From assembly GCF_014490665.1 (NCBI RefSeq), contig NZ_CP061038.1, forward strand, positions 2,294,001 through 2,358,000: 64,000 bases of DNA, written 5' to 3'. Numbering within the stretch: the first letter of the stretch is position 1; every line of letters starts with the position of its first letter. Source of the DNA: Sphingomonas alpina. Lineage in GTDB: Bacteria > Pseudomonadota > Alphaproteobacteria > Sphingomonadales > Sphingomonadaceae. The position numbers were made by a program, and so were the translations under genes. The notes beneath the pieces were generated by a model. That model saw only the letters and a program-made list of their open reading frames with translations, was not told the origin of the DNA and searched no databases. Shown piece after piece: positions 8,323 to 18,767 of this stretch.

Positions 8323-8907
8323 ATGATCCTGGTCATCGACAATTATGACAGCTTCACCTGGAACCTGGTCCATTATCTGATGGAGTTGGGTGCCGAGGTG
8401 AAGGTCGTGCGCAACGATACGCTCACCGCCCGCGATGCGATTGCAAGCAATGCCCAGGCGTTTCTGATCTCGCCCGGCCCCTGCACGCCCAATGAGGCGG
8501 GGATCAGCCTCGATCTGGTCGCGGCCTGCGCCGAGGCGCACAAGCCCCTGCTCGGCGTATGCCTGGGTCACCAGGCGATCGGCCAGCATTTTGGCGGACG
8601 AGTCGTCCGCGGCGGATTGATGCACGGCAAGACCTCGCCTGTCAGCCATGACGGCACCGGCCTGTTCAAAGGACTGCCCAGCCCGTTCACTGCCACGCGC
8701 TATCATTCGCTGATCGTCGAGGACACGCCCGACGGCCTGCTCGTCAACGCCACCGCCAGCGACGGATCGGTGATGGGCGTCCGCCATGCCACGCTGCCAA
8801 TCCACGGGGTCCAGTTCCACCCCGAGAGCATCGCCACCGAACACGGCCATGCCCTGCTCGCCAACTTCCTGCGGCTGGCCGGCATCACGGTAAAGGCGCT
8901 GGCGTGA
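8323..8907 (+). CDS. trpG: Anthranilate synthase component II (glutamine amidotransferase)
   Basis: A 194-residue class I glutamine amidotransferase that supplies ammonia to TrpE. The nucleophile cysteine is in [10 protein letters not shown] near residue 79, and the His-Glu pair is in HGVQFHPES near residue 166. It could also serve aminodeoxychorismate synthase, as single amphibolic subunits do, but the position directly ahead of trpD and trpC favours tryptophan synthesis. Its TGA stop overlaps the GTG start of trpD (GTGA), so translation is coupled. The 290 bp upstream hold its promoter; I see no attenuator there. Confidence 0.94.
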   Translation: MILVIDNYDSFTWNLVHYLMELGAEVKVVRNDTLTARDAIASNAQAFLISPGPCTPNEAGISLDLVAACAEAHKPLLGVCLGHQAIGQHFGGRVVRGGLMHGKTSPVSHDGTGLFKGLPSPFTATRYHSLIVEDTPDGLLVNATASDGSVMGVRHATLPIHGVQFHPESIATEHGHALLANFLRLAGITVKALA

Positions 8908-9899
8908 CCGCCGTCGTCCTGCTGCCCGATCCCAGCTCACCGCTGTCGCACGAATCCGCAGCACAAGCCTTTGCCGACATTCTCGATGCGCGGACTTCGG
9001 AAGAGGCTGTGGCCGACTTTCTTATCGCGCTCACCGAACGCGGTGAGACCAGCATCGAGATCGCCGAGGCCGCCCGCGCGCTGCGCGCCCGCCTGATCCC
9101 GATCGCTGCGCCAGCCGGGGCAGTCGATGTCTGCGGCACCGGCGGCGATGGGCACCATACGCTCAACGTCTCGACCGCCGTGTCGCTGGTCGTCGCGGCG
9201 TGCGGCATCCCGGTCGCCAAGCACGGCAACCGTGCCGCCTCCAGCAAGGCCGGCGCCGCAGACACGCTCGAAATGCTCGGCCTCGACATGGAGCGCGCCG
9301 GGCGCTTGGCCGAAGGGAGCCTGCGCGACATCGGCATCGCCTTCCTGTTCGCGGGCAATCACCATCCGGCGATGAAGCGCATCACTCCGATCCGCAAGAA
9401 GATCGGTCGCCGCACCATCTTCAATCTGATGGGCCCACTCGCCAATCCCGCGCGGGTCGGGCGTCAGCTGATCGGTATCGCCCGCCCCGACTACGTCCCG
9501 CTTTATGCCGGGGCGCTCGAACAACTCGGCACCGAGGCTGCGCTGGTGGTTTCCGGTGAGGAAGGGCTCGACGAACTGTCCGGCGCCGGCCCAAGCATCG
9601 CCGTCAGCGTCGGCAGCCTGAACATGCCGGCCCGTATCGCGCCAGAAGATGCAGGCCTGCCGCGTCACTCGATCGCCGCGATCCATGGCGGCGACCCGGC
9701 CTATAATGCCGCAGCGTTGCGTCGCCTGCTTGCCGGCGAGACTGGCGGCTATCGCGACGCCGTATTGCTCAACACTGCCGCCGCGCTGATGGTCGCGGGC
9801 CATAGCGACACGCTGACCGACGGCGCGGACGCCGCTCGCGAGGCAATCGATTCCGGCCTGGCCAACGCACTGCTCGATCGCTGGATCGCTTATTCATGA
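8904..9899 (+). CDS. trpD: Anthranilate phosphoribosyltransferase
   Basis: A 331-residue enzyme that transfers phosphoribose from PRPP to anthranilate. The PRPP-binding loop [12 protein letters not shown] is at about residue 75, followed by NVSTA and [15 protein letters not shown]. Full family length. A GTG start overlaps the trpG stop and the stop overlaps the trpC start (ATGA), giving a tightly coupled trpG-D-C unit. Confidence 0.95.
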   Translation: MTAVVLLPDPSSPLSHESAAQAFADILDARTSEEAVADFLIALTERGETSIEIAEAARALRARLIPIAAPAGAVDVCGTGGDGHHTLNVSTAVSLVVAACGIPVAKHGNRAASSKAGAADTLEMLGLDMERAGRLAEGSLRDIGIAFLFAGNHHPAMKRITPIRKKIGRRTIFNLMGPLANPARVGRQLIGIARPDYVPLYAGALEQLGTEAALVVSGEEGLDELSGAGPSIAVSVGSLNMPARIAPEDAGLPRHSIAAIHGGDPAYNAAALRRLLAGETGGYRDAVLLNTAAALMVAGHSDTLTDGADAAREAIDSGLANALLDRWIAYS

Positions 9900-10681
9900 C
9901 CGATATTCTCGACCGCATCCTCGAAACCAAGCGGGCTGAGGTCACCGCACGCAAGGCGACCACGCCGCTGGCGGATCTCGATGCGCGGATCGCCGAACAA
10001 ACGCCGCCGCGTGGTTTTCGTGCCGCGCTCGACGCAAAGGCCGCGGCCGGTCATGCGCTGATCGCCGAGATCAAGAAGGCCAGCCCGTCCAAGGGGCTGA
10101 TCCGCGAAGACTTCGACCCACCCGCTCATGCTCGCGCCTATCAAGCCGGTGGCGCGGCTTGCCTGTCAGTGCTGACCGACGAGACCTGGTTCCAGGGTGC
10201 CGATTCCTACCTGACCGCGGCGCGCGGCGCCTGTACCCTGCCGGTGCTTCGCAAGGATTTCATGGTCGATGCATGGCAAGTGCCGGAGGCACGCGCGATC
10301 GGCGCCGATGCGATCCTGCTGATCATGGCCGCGCTCGACGACACATTGCTTGCGGAAATCGAAGTTGCGGCATTGGAATGCGGCATGGATGTGCTGGTCG
10401 AAGTTCATGACGCAAAGGAACTCGACCGCGCGATGAAGCTTAAATCCCGGCTGATCGGCGTCAATAACCGCAACCTGCGGGACTTCACGGTCGATTTCGC
10501 CCGCACCTACGAACTGGTGTCGAAAGCGCCCGCCGGCTGTACTTTCGTCGCCGAAAGCGGGTTGACCACGCGCGCCGATCTCGATGCAATGGCCGAACGC
10601 GGCGTCAAATGCTTCCTGATTGGCGAGGCGCTGATGCGCCAGCACGATGTCGAGGCCGCGACCAGGGCGCTGATCGGGTGA
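9896..10681 (+). CDS. trpC: Indole-3-glycerol phosphate synthase
   Basis: A 261-residue TIM-barrel enzyme that closes the indole ring in tryptophan synthesis. The signature [10 protein letters not shown] is at ~residue 59, VLRKDFMVD at ~117, and [10 protein letters not shown] and FVAESGL follow. It is monofunctional, not fused to TrpF as in E. coli. Start and stop both overlap neighbours by four bases (trpD and moaC). trpF, trpB and trpA are not in the window. Confidence 0.95.
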   Translation: MTDILDRILETKRAEVTARKATTPLADLDARIAEQTPPRGFRAALDAKAAAGHALIAEIKKASPSKGLIREDFDPPAHARAYQAGGAACLSVLTDETWFQGADSYLTAARGACTLPVLRKDFMVDAWQVPEARAIGADAILLIMAALDDTLLAEIEVAALECGMDVLVEVHDAKELDRAMKLKSRLIGVNNRNLRDFTVDFARTYELVSKAPAGCTFVAESGLTTRADLDAMAERGVKCFLIGEALMRQHDVEAATRALIG

Positions 10682-11145
10682 CCGGGCTGACTCATCTCGA
10701 TGAAGCCGGAGCCGCGCGGATGGTCGATGTTTCAGCCAAGCCTGTCACGGCGCGCGAGGCGATCGCCACCGGACGCATCACCATGTCCCCCGCCGCGGTC
10801 AGCGCGATTCGCGACGGCGCGGCCGCCAAGGGCGATGTGCTCGCGGTCGCGCGGGTCGCCGGCATCATGGCGGCCAAGCACACCAGCGACCTGATCCCGC
10901 TCTGCCATCCACTGCCATTGTCGCGCGTCACGATCGAGTTGAAGATCGACGAAAGCGGCGTCGAGGCCATCGCCACCACCACGACCGACGGCAAGACCGG
11001 CGTCGAGATGGAAGCACTCACCGCCGTCTCCATCGCGCTGCTGACGATCTACGACATGGCCAAGGCGATCGATAAGGCGATGATCATCGACAGTGTGCGC
11101 TTATTGTCGAAGACCGGCGGCAAATCCGGCAACTGGTCGGCCTGA
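10678..11145 (+). CDS. moaC: Cyclic pyranopterin monophosphate synthase
   Basis: A 155-residue MoaC, acting after MoaA in molybdenum cofactor synthesis. The GTG start overlaps the trpC stop (GTGA); the protein then reads [19 protein letters not shown], the typical start of the family, so the 23-residue upstream extension is rejected. Conserved features are the [14 protein letters not shown] segment and [15 protein letters not shown]. It forms the end of the trp operon and is followed by a 12-bp stem-loop. moeA, another cofactor gene, lies 2 kb on, beyond an antisense gene. Confidence 0.94.
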   Translation: MTGLTHLDEAGAARMVDVSAKPVTAREAIATGRITMSPAAVSAIRDGAAAKGDVLAVARVAGIMAAKHTSDLIPLCHPLPLSRVTIELKIDESGVEAIATTTTDGKTGVEMEALTAVSIALLTIYDMAKAIDKAMIIDSVRLLSKTGGKSGNWSA

Positions 11146-11159
11146 TCGGCCGACCAGTT
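11131..11159. terminator. Perfect 12-bp stem-loop at the end of moaC
   Basis: AACTGGTCGGCC pairs perfectly with GGCCGACCAGTT around a 5-base loop that contains the moaC stop codon. There is no U-tract on either side, so it is not a classical intrinsic terminator. Its place between two converging genes suggests a bidirectional end or a transcript-stabilising hairpin. Confidence 0.5.
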
Positions 11160-11166
11160 ACGCCGA

Positions 11167-12951
11167 TTACCGGGGATCACGGCCCCGGCCACCAGGGCCG
11201 CGATCGGGCCGCGGCGGTCCTGCCGAAGGCGCGGCAGATAACGGCCGTGTTGCGGCACGCGCCTGCGTCTGCGCCGCGCGTGCCTGGGCTTGCACCTGCT
11301 GCCGTTGCGCCTGAGCAGCGCGAGCCTGCCCCTGAGCCTGTTGGCGCTGCGCCTGAGCTTGGCGCTGTTGAGCTTGTCCCGCCTGACGTTGCTGAGCTTG
11401 CGCAGCGCGCTGCTGTATTTGCGCCTGGCGTTGCTGCGCCTGGCCCTGTTGTCGCTGCTGAATCTGGACAGCGCGCGTTTGCGCTAGCGCCTGGCGACGC
11501 TCCTGGGCCTCGACCGCCCTGGCCTGACCCCGGCGGCGTTGCTCGACCTCGGTCCGCTGCGCCGCAACCTGGCCTTGTCGACGCTGCTGAAGCTGCGCCG
11601 CACGCGCCTGCGATTGAGCCTGCTGGCGTTGGCGTGCCTGTACCGCGCGGGCTTGCTCGTCATTCCGTGCCTGGGCGCGCCTGGTCTGTTGCGCGACCCG
11701 AGCCGACTGATCCCGATCGATCGCGATGTAGCGCCGTTGCATCGCCACCGCGCGCGCCTGCCGATCGCGTTGCGCGACTTCGCCCGCCGCGATCTGTCGC
11801 GCTCGCTCGCCTTGGCGCCGCGCCGCCTCGGCACGCTGGGCCGCCTGAATGCGTTGGCCCTCGGCGTTGTCGCGTTCCCGCAAGCGCAATTGGCTCTGCT
11901 GCTCGGCGAGCGCGCGTCGTCGTTCGATCATTGCACGCTGCACTTCGCTGCGATCGTCGACCGGTCGTGTCGCCAACATAGCGACACGGCGGCGCTCGAC
12001 AGCGGCCGCGCGCTGGCGCTCGCCTTGATCACCGGCAAAACCGCGCGCGGCCGGTGCGTAACGATTGGCGTCACGCGCCCAGGGCGCCAGTGTCCAGGCG
12101 GCTGGAATGGCGCGTGGCGGTGGTCGCGTGCTGAATCGCTGATCGCGCCATGCGTCGTAGCGCACGGTATCCGCACGACGACGCACTTGCTCCTGGCCCC
12201 AGTGGCGCTGCTGCCGTTGGACCACGCTGGCGTGATAGCGCTGCCAATCGGCTTCACGCGACCGCGCCGCGGCCCAGCGCGCCTGCGTCGCGGAAATGGC
12301 ATTTTGGCGAGCCGCCCAATTGGCCGCGATCACCGGGCGGCGCTGGTGCGACGAGCGGTAGAGATCGCGGCCTCGCGCATAATAGCGCGCGGCATAGTCC
12401 TGGCGTGGTCCATAGGCGGCGTAAGGCAGGATCGCCCCGCTGGCGGCATAGACCACTGCGAGTTGCCCATTATCATAGCCGTACCCATAGTCATGGTCGC
12501 GCACGAAATAGGGCGATACGGCACCCGGCCGGTAATAATAATAGCGATAGCCGTCATCGATCGGTTCGGCGAACGCGATCGAATCGTCATACCCCTGCCA
12601 GGCCCATGGCTCGACATCATCATAGTCGAAGCCATAATCCGGTGGTGCATCGCCGATTGCGTCGGCAAATCCCCGGGCATCGTCAGCATAGGCATAGGAT
12701 TGGCCCGGATCGGCCAGTTGTACCACCCGGATTGGCTTGGCTGCAGGAAGTGCGGCAGCCGCTGCGGCGGATCGAACCACCGTCGCCCCGCCCGACGCGA
12801 GGGGCAAGGTGGCCGGCAATTCAGGCAGTTGAGAGGCGACCTTGCTCTCTTCGGTCGCCGCCTTTGGGTTACAGCCGGCAAGGGCCAGCGACGCCGCGAT
12901 CGCAATGACAGCGCTCGCCTGGCGAACGCGCTGGGAGATTTTCATGGTCAT
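11167..12951 (-). CDS. Lipoprotein with very long Q/R/A-rich coiled tail
   Basis: A ~594-residue protein starting MTMKISQRVRQ; the signal peptide ends in a lipobox (LALAGC), so it should be lipid-anchored. An N-terminal Asp/Tyr-rich region (DYGFDYDDVEPW, GYRYYYYRPG) spans about residues 90-160. From ~250 the protein becomes increasingly rich in Arg, Gln and Ala, and the last ~200 residues are almost only RQAQ-type repeats, predicted helical or coiled-coil and strongly basic. I recognise no enzyme domain. A basic periplasmic tail could bind peptidoglycan, polysaccharide or nucleic acid. It is antisense between moaC and moeA. Confidence 0.7.
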   Translation of the reverse strand: MTMKISQRVRQASAVIAIAASLALAGCNPKAATEESKVASQLPELPATLPLASGGATVVRSAAAAAALPAAKPIRVVQLADPGQSYAYADDARGFADAIGDAPPDYGFDYDDVEPWAWQGYDDSIAFAEPIDDGYRYYYYRPGAVSPYFVRDHDYGYGYDNGQLAVVYAASGAILPYAAYGPRQDYAARYYARGRDLYRSSHQRRPVIAANWAARQNAISATQARWAAARSREADWQRYHASVVQRQQRHWGQEQVRRRADTVRYDAWRDQRFSTRPPPRAIPAAWTLAPWARDANRYAPAARGFAGDQGERQRAAAVERRRVAMLATRPVDDRSEVQRAMIERRRALAEQQSQLRLRERDNAEGQRIQAAQRAEAARRQGERARQIAAGEVAQRDRQARAVAMQRRYIAIDRDQSARVAQQTRRAQARNDEQARAVQARQRQQAQSQARAAQLQQRRQGQVAAQRTEVEQRRRGQARAVEAQERRQALAQTRAVQIQQRQQGQAQQRQAQIQQRAAQAQQRQAGQAQQRQAQAQRQQAQGQARAAQAQRQQVQAQARAAQTQARAATRPLSAAPSAGPPRPDRGPGGRGRDPR

Positions 12952-13182
12952 GGCATCCAACTCCTTGATGCCCCCCAAAGCGTAGACGATGGACCAACGT
13001 TCCTGAACCCGCTGTGGCAGCGTCGTTCATCGAGGAGTCGGTCGATAAGATTGCCGGGGAAGAGAATCCGTCTGTCCCACCAGCGCCAAATGTGACAGCG
13101 TTGGTTTCATGCTCCCATTCACTTTTCACCGTTACCGTCACCCGTCGAGGGAGGCCGAACGGCAGATCACGCGCCTCACCAC

Positions 13183-14373
13183 ATGATTCCCAAGCCCCTT
13201 CTCCCCGTCACCGAGGCTCAGTCGCGACTCCTCGCGCTCGTCGCCCGGGTCCCCAGCGAGACGCAGCCGTTGCGCAGCGCGGCTGGCCGCTGGGCTGCCA
13301 CCGATATCCTTGCACGGCGCACCCAGCCCTCCACCGATCTCTCGGCGATGGACGGCTATGCGATCCGCTTCGGCGACCTGCCAGGCCCCTTCGCGCTGAT
13401 TGGGGAAAGTGCCGCTGGCCGCCCCTTTTTCGGAATCGTCGGTACTGGCGAAACCGTCCGCATCTTCACCGGCGCGGCCATGCCCAACGGCGCGGACACG
13501 GTAATGGTTCAGGAGGAAGCCGGTCGTGACGGGGACATCATCAACCTGACCGGCGAAGGGCCGCACAGGCTGGGTGGCAATATGCGCGGCAAGGGCCTGG
13601 ATTTCTCAACCGGCGATGTGCTGGTACGCCATGGGGAACGCCTCACCGCCGCACGGATCGCACTCGCGGCAACCGCCGGGCACGGCACGCTGGCGGTCAA
13701 CCGGCCGATCCGTGTCGCCATCGCCGCCACCGGCGACGAACTTGTCCCGCCCGGGGGCCAGATTACCGGCGCGGATCTGCCCGAAGGTAATGGTGCGATG
13801 CTCGTCGCATTGCTCGCCGACCTGCCGGTCGAGACGATCGACCTCGGCATCCTGCCCGACCGGCTCGATGTAATGACCGCAGCGTTCGGCCAGGTCGATG
13901 CGGATATTCTGGTCACCACCGGCGGTGCCTCGGTCGGCGATCATGATCTGGTCCGCCCCGCGCTGGAGGCAGCAGGGGGCAGCGTGGATTTCTGGCGGAT
14001 CGCACTGCGCCCCGGCAAGCCGATGATGGCCGGGCGGATCGGCGAGACCGTGGTGCTCGGCCTGCCCGGCAACCCGGTATCGGCATTCGTCACCGCGATG
14101 TTGTTCCTGCGACCGCTGATCGCCGCCATGGCCGGAGCCGCCAACCCATTGCCCGTGACGACGACCGCCACGCTTGGCGAACCTCTCCCCGCGAATGATC
14201 ATCGCCAGGATTATCTGCGCGCGGAATCCCGCGATGGTCGAGTCTTCGCCTCCACCATCCAGGACTCGTCGATGCTGCTCACGCTTGCGCGCGCGGACTG
14301 CCTGATCGTCCGTCCGCCCCATGCGCATGCCGCTGCCGCGGGAGATATGGTCCAAGTGTTGCGCATCGCTTGA
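13183..14373 (+). CDS. moeA: Molybdopterin molybdenumtransferase
   Basis: A 396-residue MoeA that inserts molybdate into adenylylated molybdopterin. Visible features are the SAMDGYAIR segment near residue 50, the TGAAMPNGADTVMVQE segment, TTGGASVGDHDL in the MoCF-like domain near ~245, and GLPGNPVSAFV near ~290. Normal length for the family. Lies 58 bp upstream of lexA on the same strand. Confidence 0.93.
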   Translation: MIPKPLLPVTEAQSRLLALVARVPSETQPLRSAAGRWAATDILARRTQPSTDLSAMDGYAIRFGDLPGPFALIGESAAGRPFFGIVGTGETVRIFTGAAMPNGADTVMVQEEAGRDGDIINLTGEGPHRLGGNMRGKGLDFSTGDVLVRHGERLTAARIALAATAGHGTLAVNRPIRVAIAATGDELVPPGGQITGADLPEGNGAMLVALLADLPVETIDLGILPDRLDVMTAAFGQVDADILVTTGGASVGDHDLVRPALEAAGGSVDFWRIALRPGKPMMAGRIGETVVLGLPGNPVSAFVTAMLFLRPLIAAMAGAANPLPVTTTATLGEPLPANDHRQDYLRAESRDGRVFASTIQDSSMLLTLARADCLIVRPPHAHAAAAGDMVQVLRIA

Positions 14374-14383
14374 CAATCCAACG

Positions 14384-14413
14384 GAACATTGCGACAACGT
14401 TCCCAGTCTGTTC
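14384..14413 (+). promoter_or_regulatory. LexA operator (SOS box) upstream of lexA
   Basis: GTTC-N7-GTTC, the alphaproteobacterial SOS box, occurs at 14399-14413 as GTTCCCAGTCTGTTC, 17 bp before the lexA start. A further GAAC at 14384 may form a second overlapping half-site. This indicates autoregulation of lexA. Confidence 0.85.
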
Positions 14414-14430
14414 CGACGAAGGATTTACGG

Positions 14431-15096
14431 ATGCTAACGCGCAAACAGCATGAGCTGATCTGCTTCATCAACGACCGCCTTGCCGAAACCGGCGTATCGC
14501 CTTCGTTCGAGGAAATGAAGGAGGCGCTCGACCTCAAGTCGAAGTCGGGCGTGCACCGCCTGATCAGTGCGCTCGAGGAACGCCAGTTCATCCGCCGCTT
14601 GCCCAATCGCGCCCGCGCGCTTGAAGTGCTGAAGATGCCGGAACGCGGCGACGCCGCGCGCAAGACGCCTGTCACTGCACCCAACATCCGTACCTTGCCC
14701 GAGCCCGCCAACGATGTGATCGAAATCCCGCTGCACGGCCGCATCGCCGCCGGCGTGCCGATCGAGGCATTCGAGGGTCATTCGATGCTCGCGGTGCCCG
14801 CGGCGCTGCTCGGCAATGGCGAACATTATGCGCTTGAAGTGTCAGGCGATTCGATGGTCGAAGCAGGAATTCTCGACGGCGACTATGCACTCATCCGCCG
14901 CGCCGATACCGCGCGCGACGGGGAAATCGTCGTCGCGCTGATCGAGGAGAGCGAAGCGACGCTCAAATATTTCCGCCGCGAGGGCGCAATGGTTCGGCTC
15001 GACCCGGCGAACCGTGCCTATGATCCCCAGCGTTATTCCCCCGCCCAAGTCCGCGTTCAGGGTAAGCTCGCCGGCCTGTTGCGCCGCTACGATTGA
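14431..15096 (+). CDS. lexA: LexA repressor
   Basis: A 221-residue SOS repressor. The N-terminal winged helix-turn-helix covers about residues 1-65 (LTRKQHELI at the start). The self-cleavage site is Ala-Gly in RIAAGVP, and the catalytic dyad is Ser in GDSMVEAG and Lys in ATLKYF. The start at 14431 matches the family N-terminus, and the upstream frame is part of the operator. Overlaps the predicted end of comEC on the other strand. Confidence 0.95.
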   Translation: MLTRKQHELICFINDRLAETGVSPSFEEMKEALDLKSKSGVHRLISALEERQFIRRLPNRARALEVLKMPERGDAARKTPVTAPNIRTLPEPANDVIEIPLHGRIAAGVPIEAFEGHSMLAVPAALLGNGEHYALEVSGDSMVEAGILDGDYALIRRADTARDGEIVVALIEESEATLKYFRREGAMVRLDPANRAYDPQRYSPAQVRVQGKLAGLLRRYD

Positions 15097-17263
15097 TATC
15101 CGCGCCGGGGTTCCGCCACGGATGGCGGTCGCCCGGCCGGTAAACGGTGGTGATTTTGCCGTTGGATAGCGTGATCGCCACCCCACCTGTCTGCGCCAGG
15201 GTCGGGCGATCGAGCTTCAGCCAGCGCGGTGTGCAGCCTTGGGGCAAGCGCCGTTCGCTGACCACGATATCGGCGCCCCGGCATGCCGCGATCAGCTCGC
15301 GCGCCGGGACCAGATAAGCACTGCGCGTGGCGAGGATGCGCCAAGTTCGCCCTCCTACCTTGCGCTCGGTCAGGCACAAATCTCGATTGCACCGTGCTTC
15401 GGGCTGATCAGCCAGTAGCAGCGGCGTGCCGTCGACACCGCCATTTTCCGCCAGCATGTCCGACGTATAGTCGCCGACCCGATCGCGCAGCAGCGCCAGC
15501 CCTCCACGCGCCGTCCGCACCGCGACATGCCGCCCATCCCCCGTTACCAGCAGATCTGGTGCCGGAGTCATCAGCGCCCAGACGACCCCGGCGATGAGAG
15601 GAGCGAATCCCAACCGTCGCCACCGCGTCCGCCACAGCGCGACCCACAAGCCGCCGATCACGATCAGGGCATAGGCGATATCCGGCATGGCCGGCAGTGC
15701 CGCCACGGCCCCCGGCAGGCCCGCGGTCGTCCTCGCCAGCCAAAGCAACAGGTTCAGTGCTCCCTGGGTCAGCCACCACAGCGGCGCCCCCAGGCCGACC
15801 AGATCGAACAATAACGCCAGCGCTTCGAGCGGCATGACAATGAAGGTGGTCCAGGGAATAGCGACGATATTTGCCGCCGCACCGTAGAATCCCGCCTTGT
15901 GGAAATGAAACAGTGCGATCGGCATCAGTGAGAACTCAACCGCCAGCCCGGTGAGCACCAACGAGCCAAGGTTACGCCTGATCTTGGCGACCAAGCGTTC
16001 GTCGCGGGGCGCGAACCATGCCTTGATGCGCGGATGCTCGTGCAGCGCGATAATCGCCGTAATCGCGGCAAAGGAAAGCTGGAAACTGGGCCCCGCCAGC
16101 GATTCCGGCCACAGCAGCAGCACGACCACCGCACCTGCCGCGACCAGTCGCAAGGTCATCGCTTCGCGGCCCATCGCCAGCGCGGTCAATACCAGCAGCG
16201 CCGCAACGCAGGAACGGATCGTCGGCACCTGCGATCCGGTCAGGAGGGTGTAGCCGATCGCTGCCGCCGCGCCCGCCGCCGCCGCGATCAGCGGCAATCG
16301 GAAGCGCAGCGCAAGCCATGGGCTCAGCGCAAGCAGGCGCAACACCACCAGCATCGTCGCCGCCACGACCGCCGTGATATGCAAGCCGCTCACCGACAGG
16401 AGATGCGCCAAGCCGGAGCGTCGCATTGCCTCGGCGTCCTCCTCCGCGATCGCGCCCTGATCGCCAGTCGCGAGCGCGCTGGCGATCCCGCCCGCGCTAC
16501 CCCCGACGCGAGACTGGATATGCCGCGACAACCGGTCGCGCAGCCCCGCCCCTGGCGCATCGCCCGGCGTCACGATTGTGACCGGCGCAAATCCGCGCCC
16601 TGTACCGCCAATCTCGTCGAACCATGCCACGCGCGCATAGTCATAGGCGCCCGGCACGGCGGGCTGCGGGGGTGGCATCAGTCGTGCCTGCAATCGGATC
16701 GTCGCACCGCGCGTCAGCCCGGCCGGCACATCGGTTTCGGCGAGATTGGCCCGTACATGTGCGGGCAGCTGGATAGCACGACCAAACCGGTCCGCTGCCT
16801 GATCGACGACCCGGATCGTCGCAAGCCGCAATCGCACCAGGTCGCGGGCCGCGAGCGGCTCGATCGTTTCGACCCGTGCTTCGAACGTCGTGATCACCGG
16901 CCGCGTCAGCACAGCGCCCGCCGCATCGTTCGCCCGCCACCAGACAAGGGAAAGGCCAAGCGCCATTGCCAGCACGCCAACGCCCAGAGCATGCCCTGCC
17001 CTGCCCCCGCGCCCCACCGCAAACGCCAACAGAGCGATCGCGATCATCGCCGTCAGCGCCGTACCCCATGACAATGGGTCGGGCAGCACGAACCAGAGAG
17101 TAACACCCGCCCCGATTGTCACTGGCAGCCACAGCACCAACTGGTCGCGTTCCGCCTCGAGCCAGCGCTCTAGCGCATCGCGCATGGACGCCATACCTGC
17201 GCCCAGGCCGATTTGAAGCGGCCAAGGTCGCGTGCTAGGGGCGTGGTCGGCTGAACTGGCCAT
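14963..17263 (-). CDS. comEC: ComEC/Rec2-type DNA uptake channel protein
   Basis: A polytopic inner-membrane protein of up to 766 residues, with the N-terminal OB-like domain (~100-230), the competence membrane domain with about eight helices (~240-560; signature [14 protein letters not shown] near 285) and a short C-terminal beta-lactamase-like region. The family moves single-stranded DNA into the cytoplasm. The reading frame runs 134 nt into the 3' end of lexA on the opposite strand, which is odd; the last ~45 residues look non-conserved, and the true stop may lie near 15090 if a base is wrong. Divergent from gltX with only 28 bp between. Confidence 0.82.
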   Translation of the reverse strand: MASSADHAPSTRPWPLQIGLGAGMASMRDALERWLEAERDQLVLWLPVTIGAGVTLWFVLPDPLSWGTALTAMIAIALLAFAVGRGGRAGHALGVGVLAMALGLSLVWWRANDAAGAVLTRPVITTFEARVETIEPLAARDLVRLRLATIRVVDQAADRFGRAIQLPAHVRANLAETDVPAGLTRGATIRLQARLMPPPQPAVPGAYDYARVAWFDEIGGTGRGFAPVTIVTPGDAPGAGLRDRLSRHIQSRVGGSAGGIASALATGDQGAIAEEDAEAMRRSGLAHLLSVSGLHITAVVAATMLVVLRLLALSPWLALRFRLPLIAAAAGAAAAIGYTLLTGSQVPTIRSCVAALLVLTALAMGREAMTLRLVAAGAVVVLLLWPESLAGPSFQLSFAAITAIIALHEHPRIKAWFAPRDERLVAKIRRNLGSLVLTGLAVEFSLMPIALFHFHKAGFYGAAANIVAIPWTTFIVMPLEALALLFDLVGLGAPLWWLTQGALNLLLWLARTTAGLPGAVAALPAMPDIAYALIVIGGLWVALWRTRWRRLGFAPLIAGVVWALMTPAPDLLVTGDGRHVAVRTARGGLALLRDRVGDYTSDMLAENGGVDGTPLLLADQPEARCNRDLCLTERKVGGRTWRILATRSAYLVPARELIAACRGADIVVSERRLPQGCTPRWLKLDRPTLAQTGGVAITLSNGKITTVYRPGDRHPWRNPGADINRSGATGRRAYPERGLGRGNNAGDHRHGSPGRAEPLRPRGGNI

Positions 17264-17291
17264 CTGATTTCAATTCTGAAAGGATGCGCGC

Positions 17292-18743
17292 TTGAGCGCA
17301 ATTACTGATGCCGCCGCTCCGGGCGTTTCGGCGGCTACCCCGGTGCCCGGGCAGGTCGTGACTCGTTTCGCACCATCGCCGACCGGCTTCCTGCATATTG
17401 GCGGCGCGCGCACCGCGCTGTTCAACTGGCTGTTCGCAAAGGCGAGCGGCGGCAAGTTCCTGCTGCGGATCGAGGACACCGACCGCGCGCGCTCGACCCA
17501 GCCGGCAATCGACGCAATTCTCGATTCGATGACCTGGCTCGACCTGAATTGGGACGGCGAGGCGATCTTTCAGTTCGAGCGCGCACCGCGCCATGCCGAG
17601 GTCGCACATCAACTGCTTGCCTCGGGCCATGCCTATAAATGCTATGCCACGGCCGAGGAGCTGACCGCGCTGCGCGAAAGCCAAAAGGCCGCCAAACTGC
17701 CCATGCGCTATGACGGCCGCTGGCGCGACCGGGACGAGAGCGAAGCGCCGGAGGGCGCACCTTATGTGGTGCGGATCAAGGCGCCGAAGGATGGCGCGAC
17801 GACGATCGTCGACCAGGTACAGGGCTCGATCACCGTGCAGAATGCCGAGCTCGACGACTTTGTCCTGCTCCGGTCGGACGGCACGCCGACCTATATGCTC
17901 GCAGTGGTGGTCGACGATCACGACATGGGCGTCACCCATGTCATCCGCGGCGACGATCATCTCAACAATGCCTTCCGCCAGCTCGCGGTGATTCGCGGCA
18001 TGGGCTGGCCCGAGCCGATCTATGCCCATGTGCCAATGATCCATGGTTCGGACGGTGGTAAATTGTCCAAGCGGCATGGTGCGGTCGGGGTCGATTCCTA
18101 TCGCGACGAACTCGGCATCCTGCCCGAGGCGCTGAACAACTACCTGCTCCGGCTCGGTTGGGGGCATGGCGATGACGAGATCATCAGCCGCGAACAGGCG
18201 ATCGAATGGTTTACTCTGGACGGCGTCGGAAAATCACCAAGCCGGTTCGATTTGAAAAAACTTGAGAACCTGAACGGTCATTATATGCGCCTCGCCGACG
18301 ATGCGCGGCTGGCTGATATGGTGGCCGGACGACTCGACTTCGAAGTCGATGACCGGCAGCGCGATCTTTTGCGTCGCAGCATGGCGGCACTGAAGCCGCG
18401 CGCTGCCAATCTCGTCGAGCTGACGAGCGGTACCGCCTTCCTGTTTCGCACCCGTCCCCTTGAAATCGACCATTCCGCGGCCGATCTCTTGACCGCCGAC
18501 GGGCGCAGAATTCTCGCACTTGCACACAGCAAGCTTGACGCGCTCGACGGCTGGGATACGGAGAAACTCGAAGACGCGGTTCGGCAAGTTGCCGACGAAG
18601 CGGGGACGAAGCTGGGTCAGGTCGCGCAACCGTTGCGCGCGGCATTGACGGGCAAGAAGACCTCGCCCGGGATATTCGAAGTGCTCGACCTGCTCGGGCG
18701 TGACGAAAGCCTCGGCCGGATCGCCGACCAGATGGCCAGCTGA
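17292..18743 (+). CDS. gltX: Glutamate-tRNA ligase
   Basis: A 483-residue class I aminoacyl-tRNA synthetase charging tRNA-Glu. The HIGH-type motif is [16 protein letters not shown] near residue 28, and the KMSKS-type motif is [16 protein letters not shown] start is used here, giving a ~20-residue Ala-rich N-terminus before the conserved [10 protein letters not shown]; no better start is visible. Followed 24 bp later by gltA. Confidence 0.94.
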   Translation: MSAITDAAAPGVSAATPVPGQVVTRFAPSPTGFLHIGGARTALFNWLFAKASGGKFLLRIEDTDRARSTQPAIDAILDSMTWLDLNWDGEAIFQFERAPRHAEVAHQLLASGHAYKCYATAEELTALRESQKAAKLPMRYDGRWRDRDESEAPEGAPYVVRIKAPKDGATTIVDQVQGSITVQNAELDDFVLLRSDGTPTYMLAVVVDDHDMGVTHVIRGDDHLNNAFRQLAVIRGMGWPEPIYAHVPMIHGSDGGKLSKRHGAVGVDSYRDELGILPEALNNYLLRLGWGHGDDEIISREQAIEWFTLDGVGKSPSRFDLKKLENLNGHYMRLADDARLADMVAGRLDFEVDDRQRDLLRRSMAALKPRAANLVELTSGTAFLFRTRPLEIDHSAADLLTADGRRILALAHSKLDALDGWDTEKLEDAVRQVADEAGTKLGQVAQPLRAALTGKKTSPGIFEVLDLLGRDESLGRIADQMAS

Positions 18744-18767
18744 GCCGGAACGTAAAGGACCTATTCG

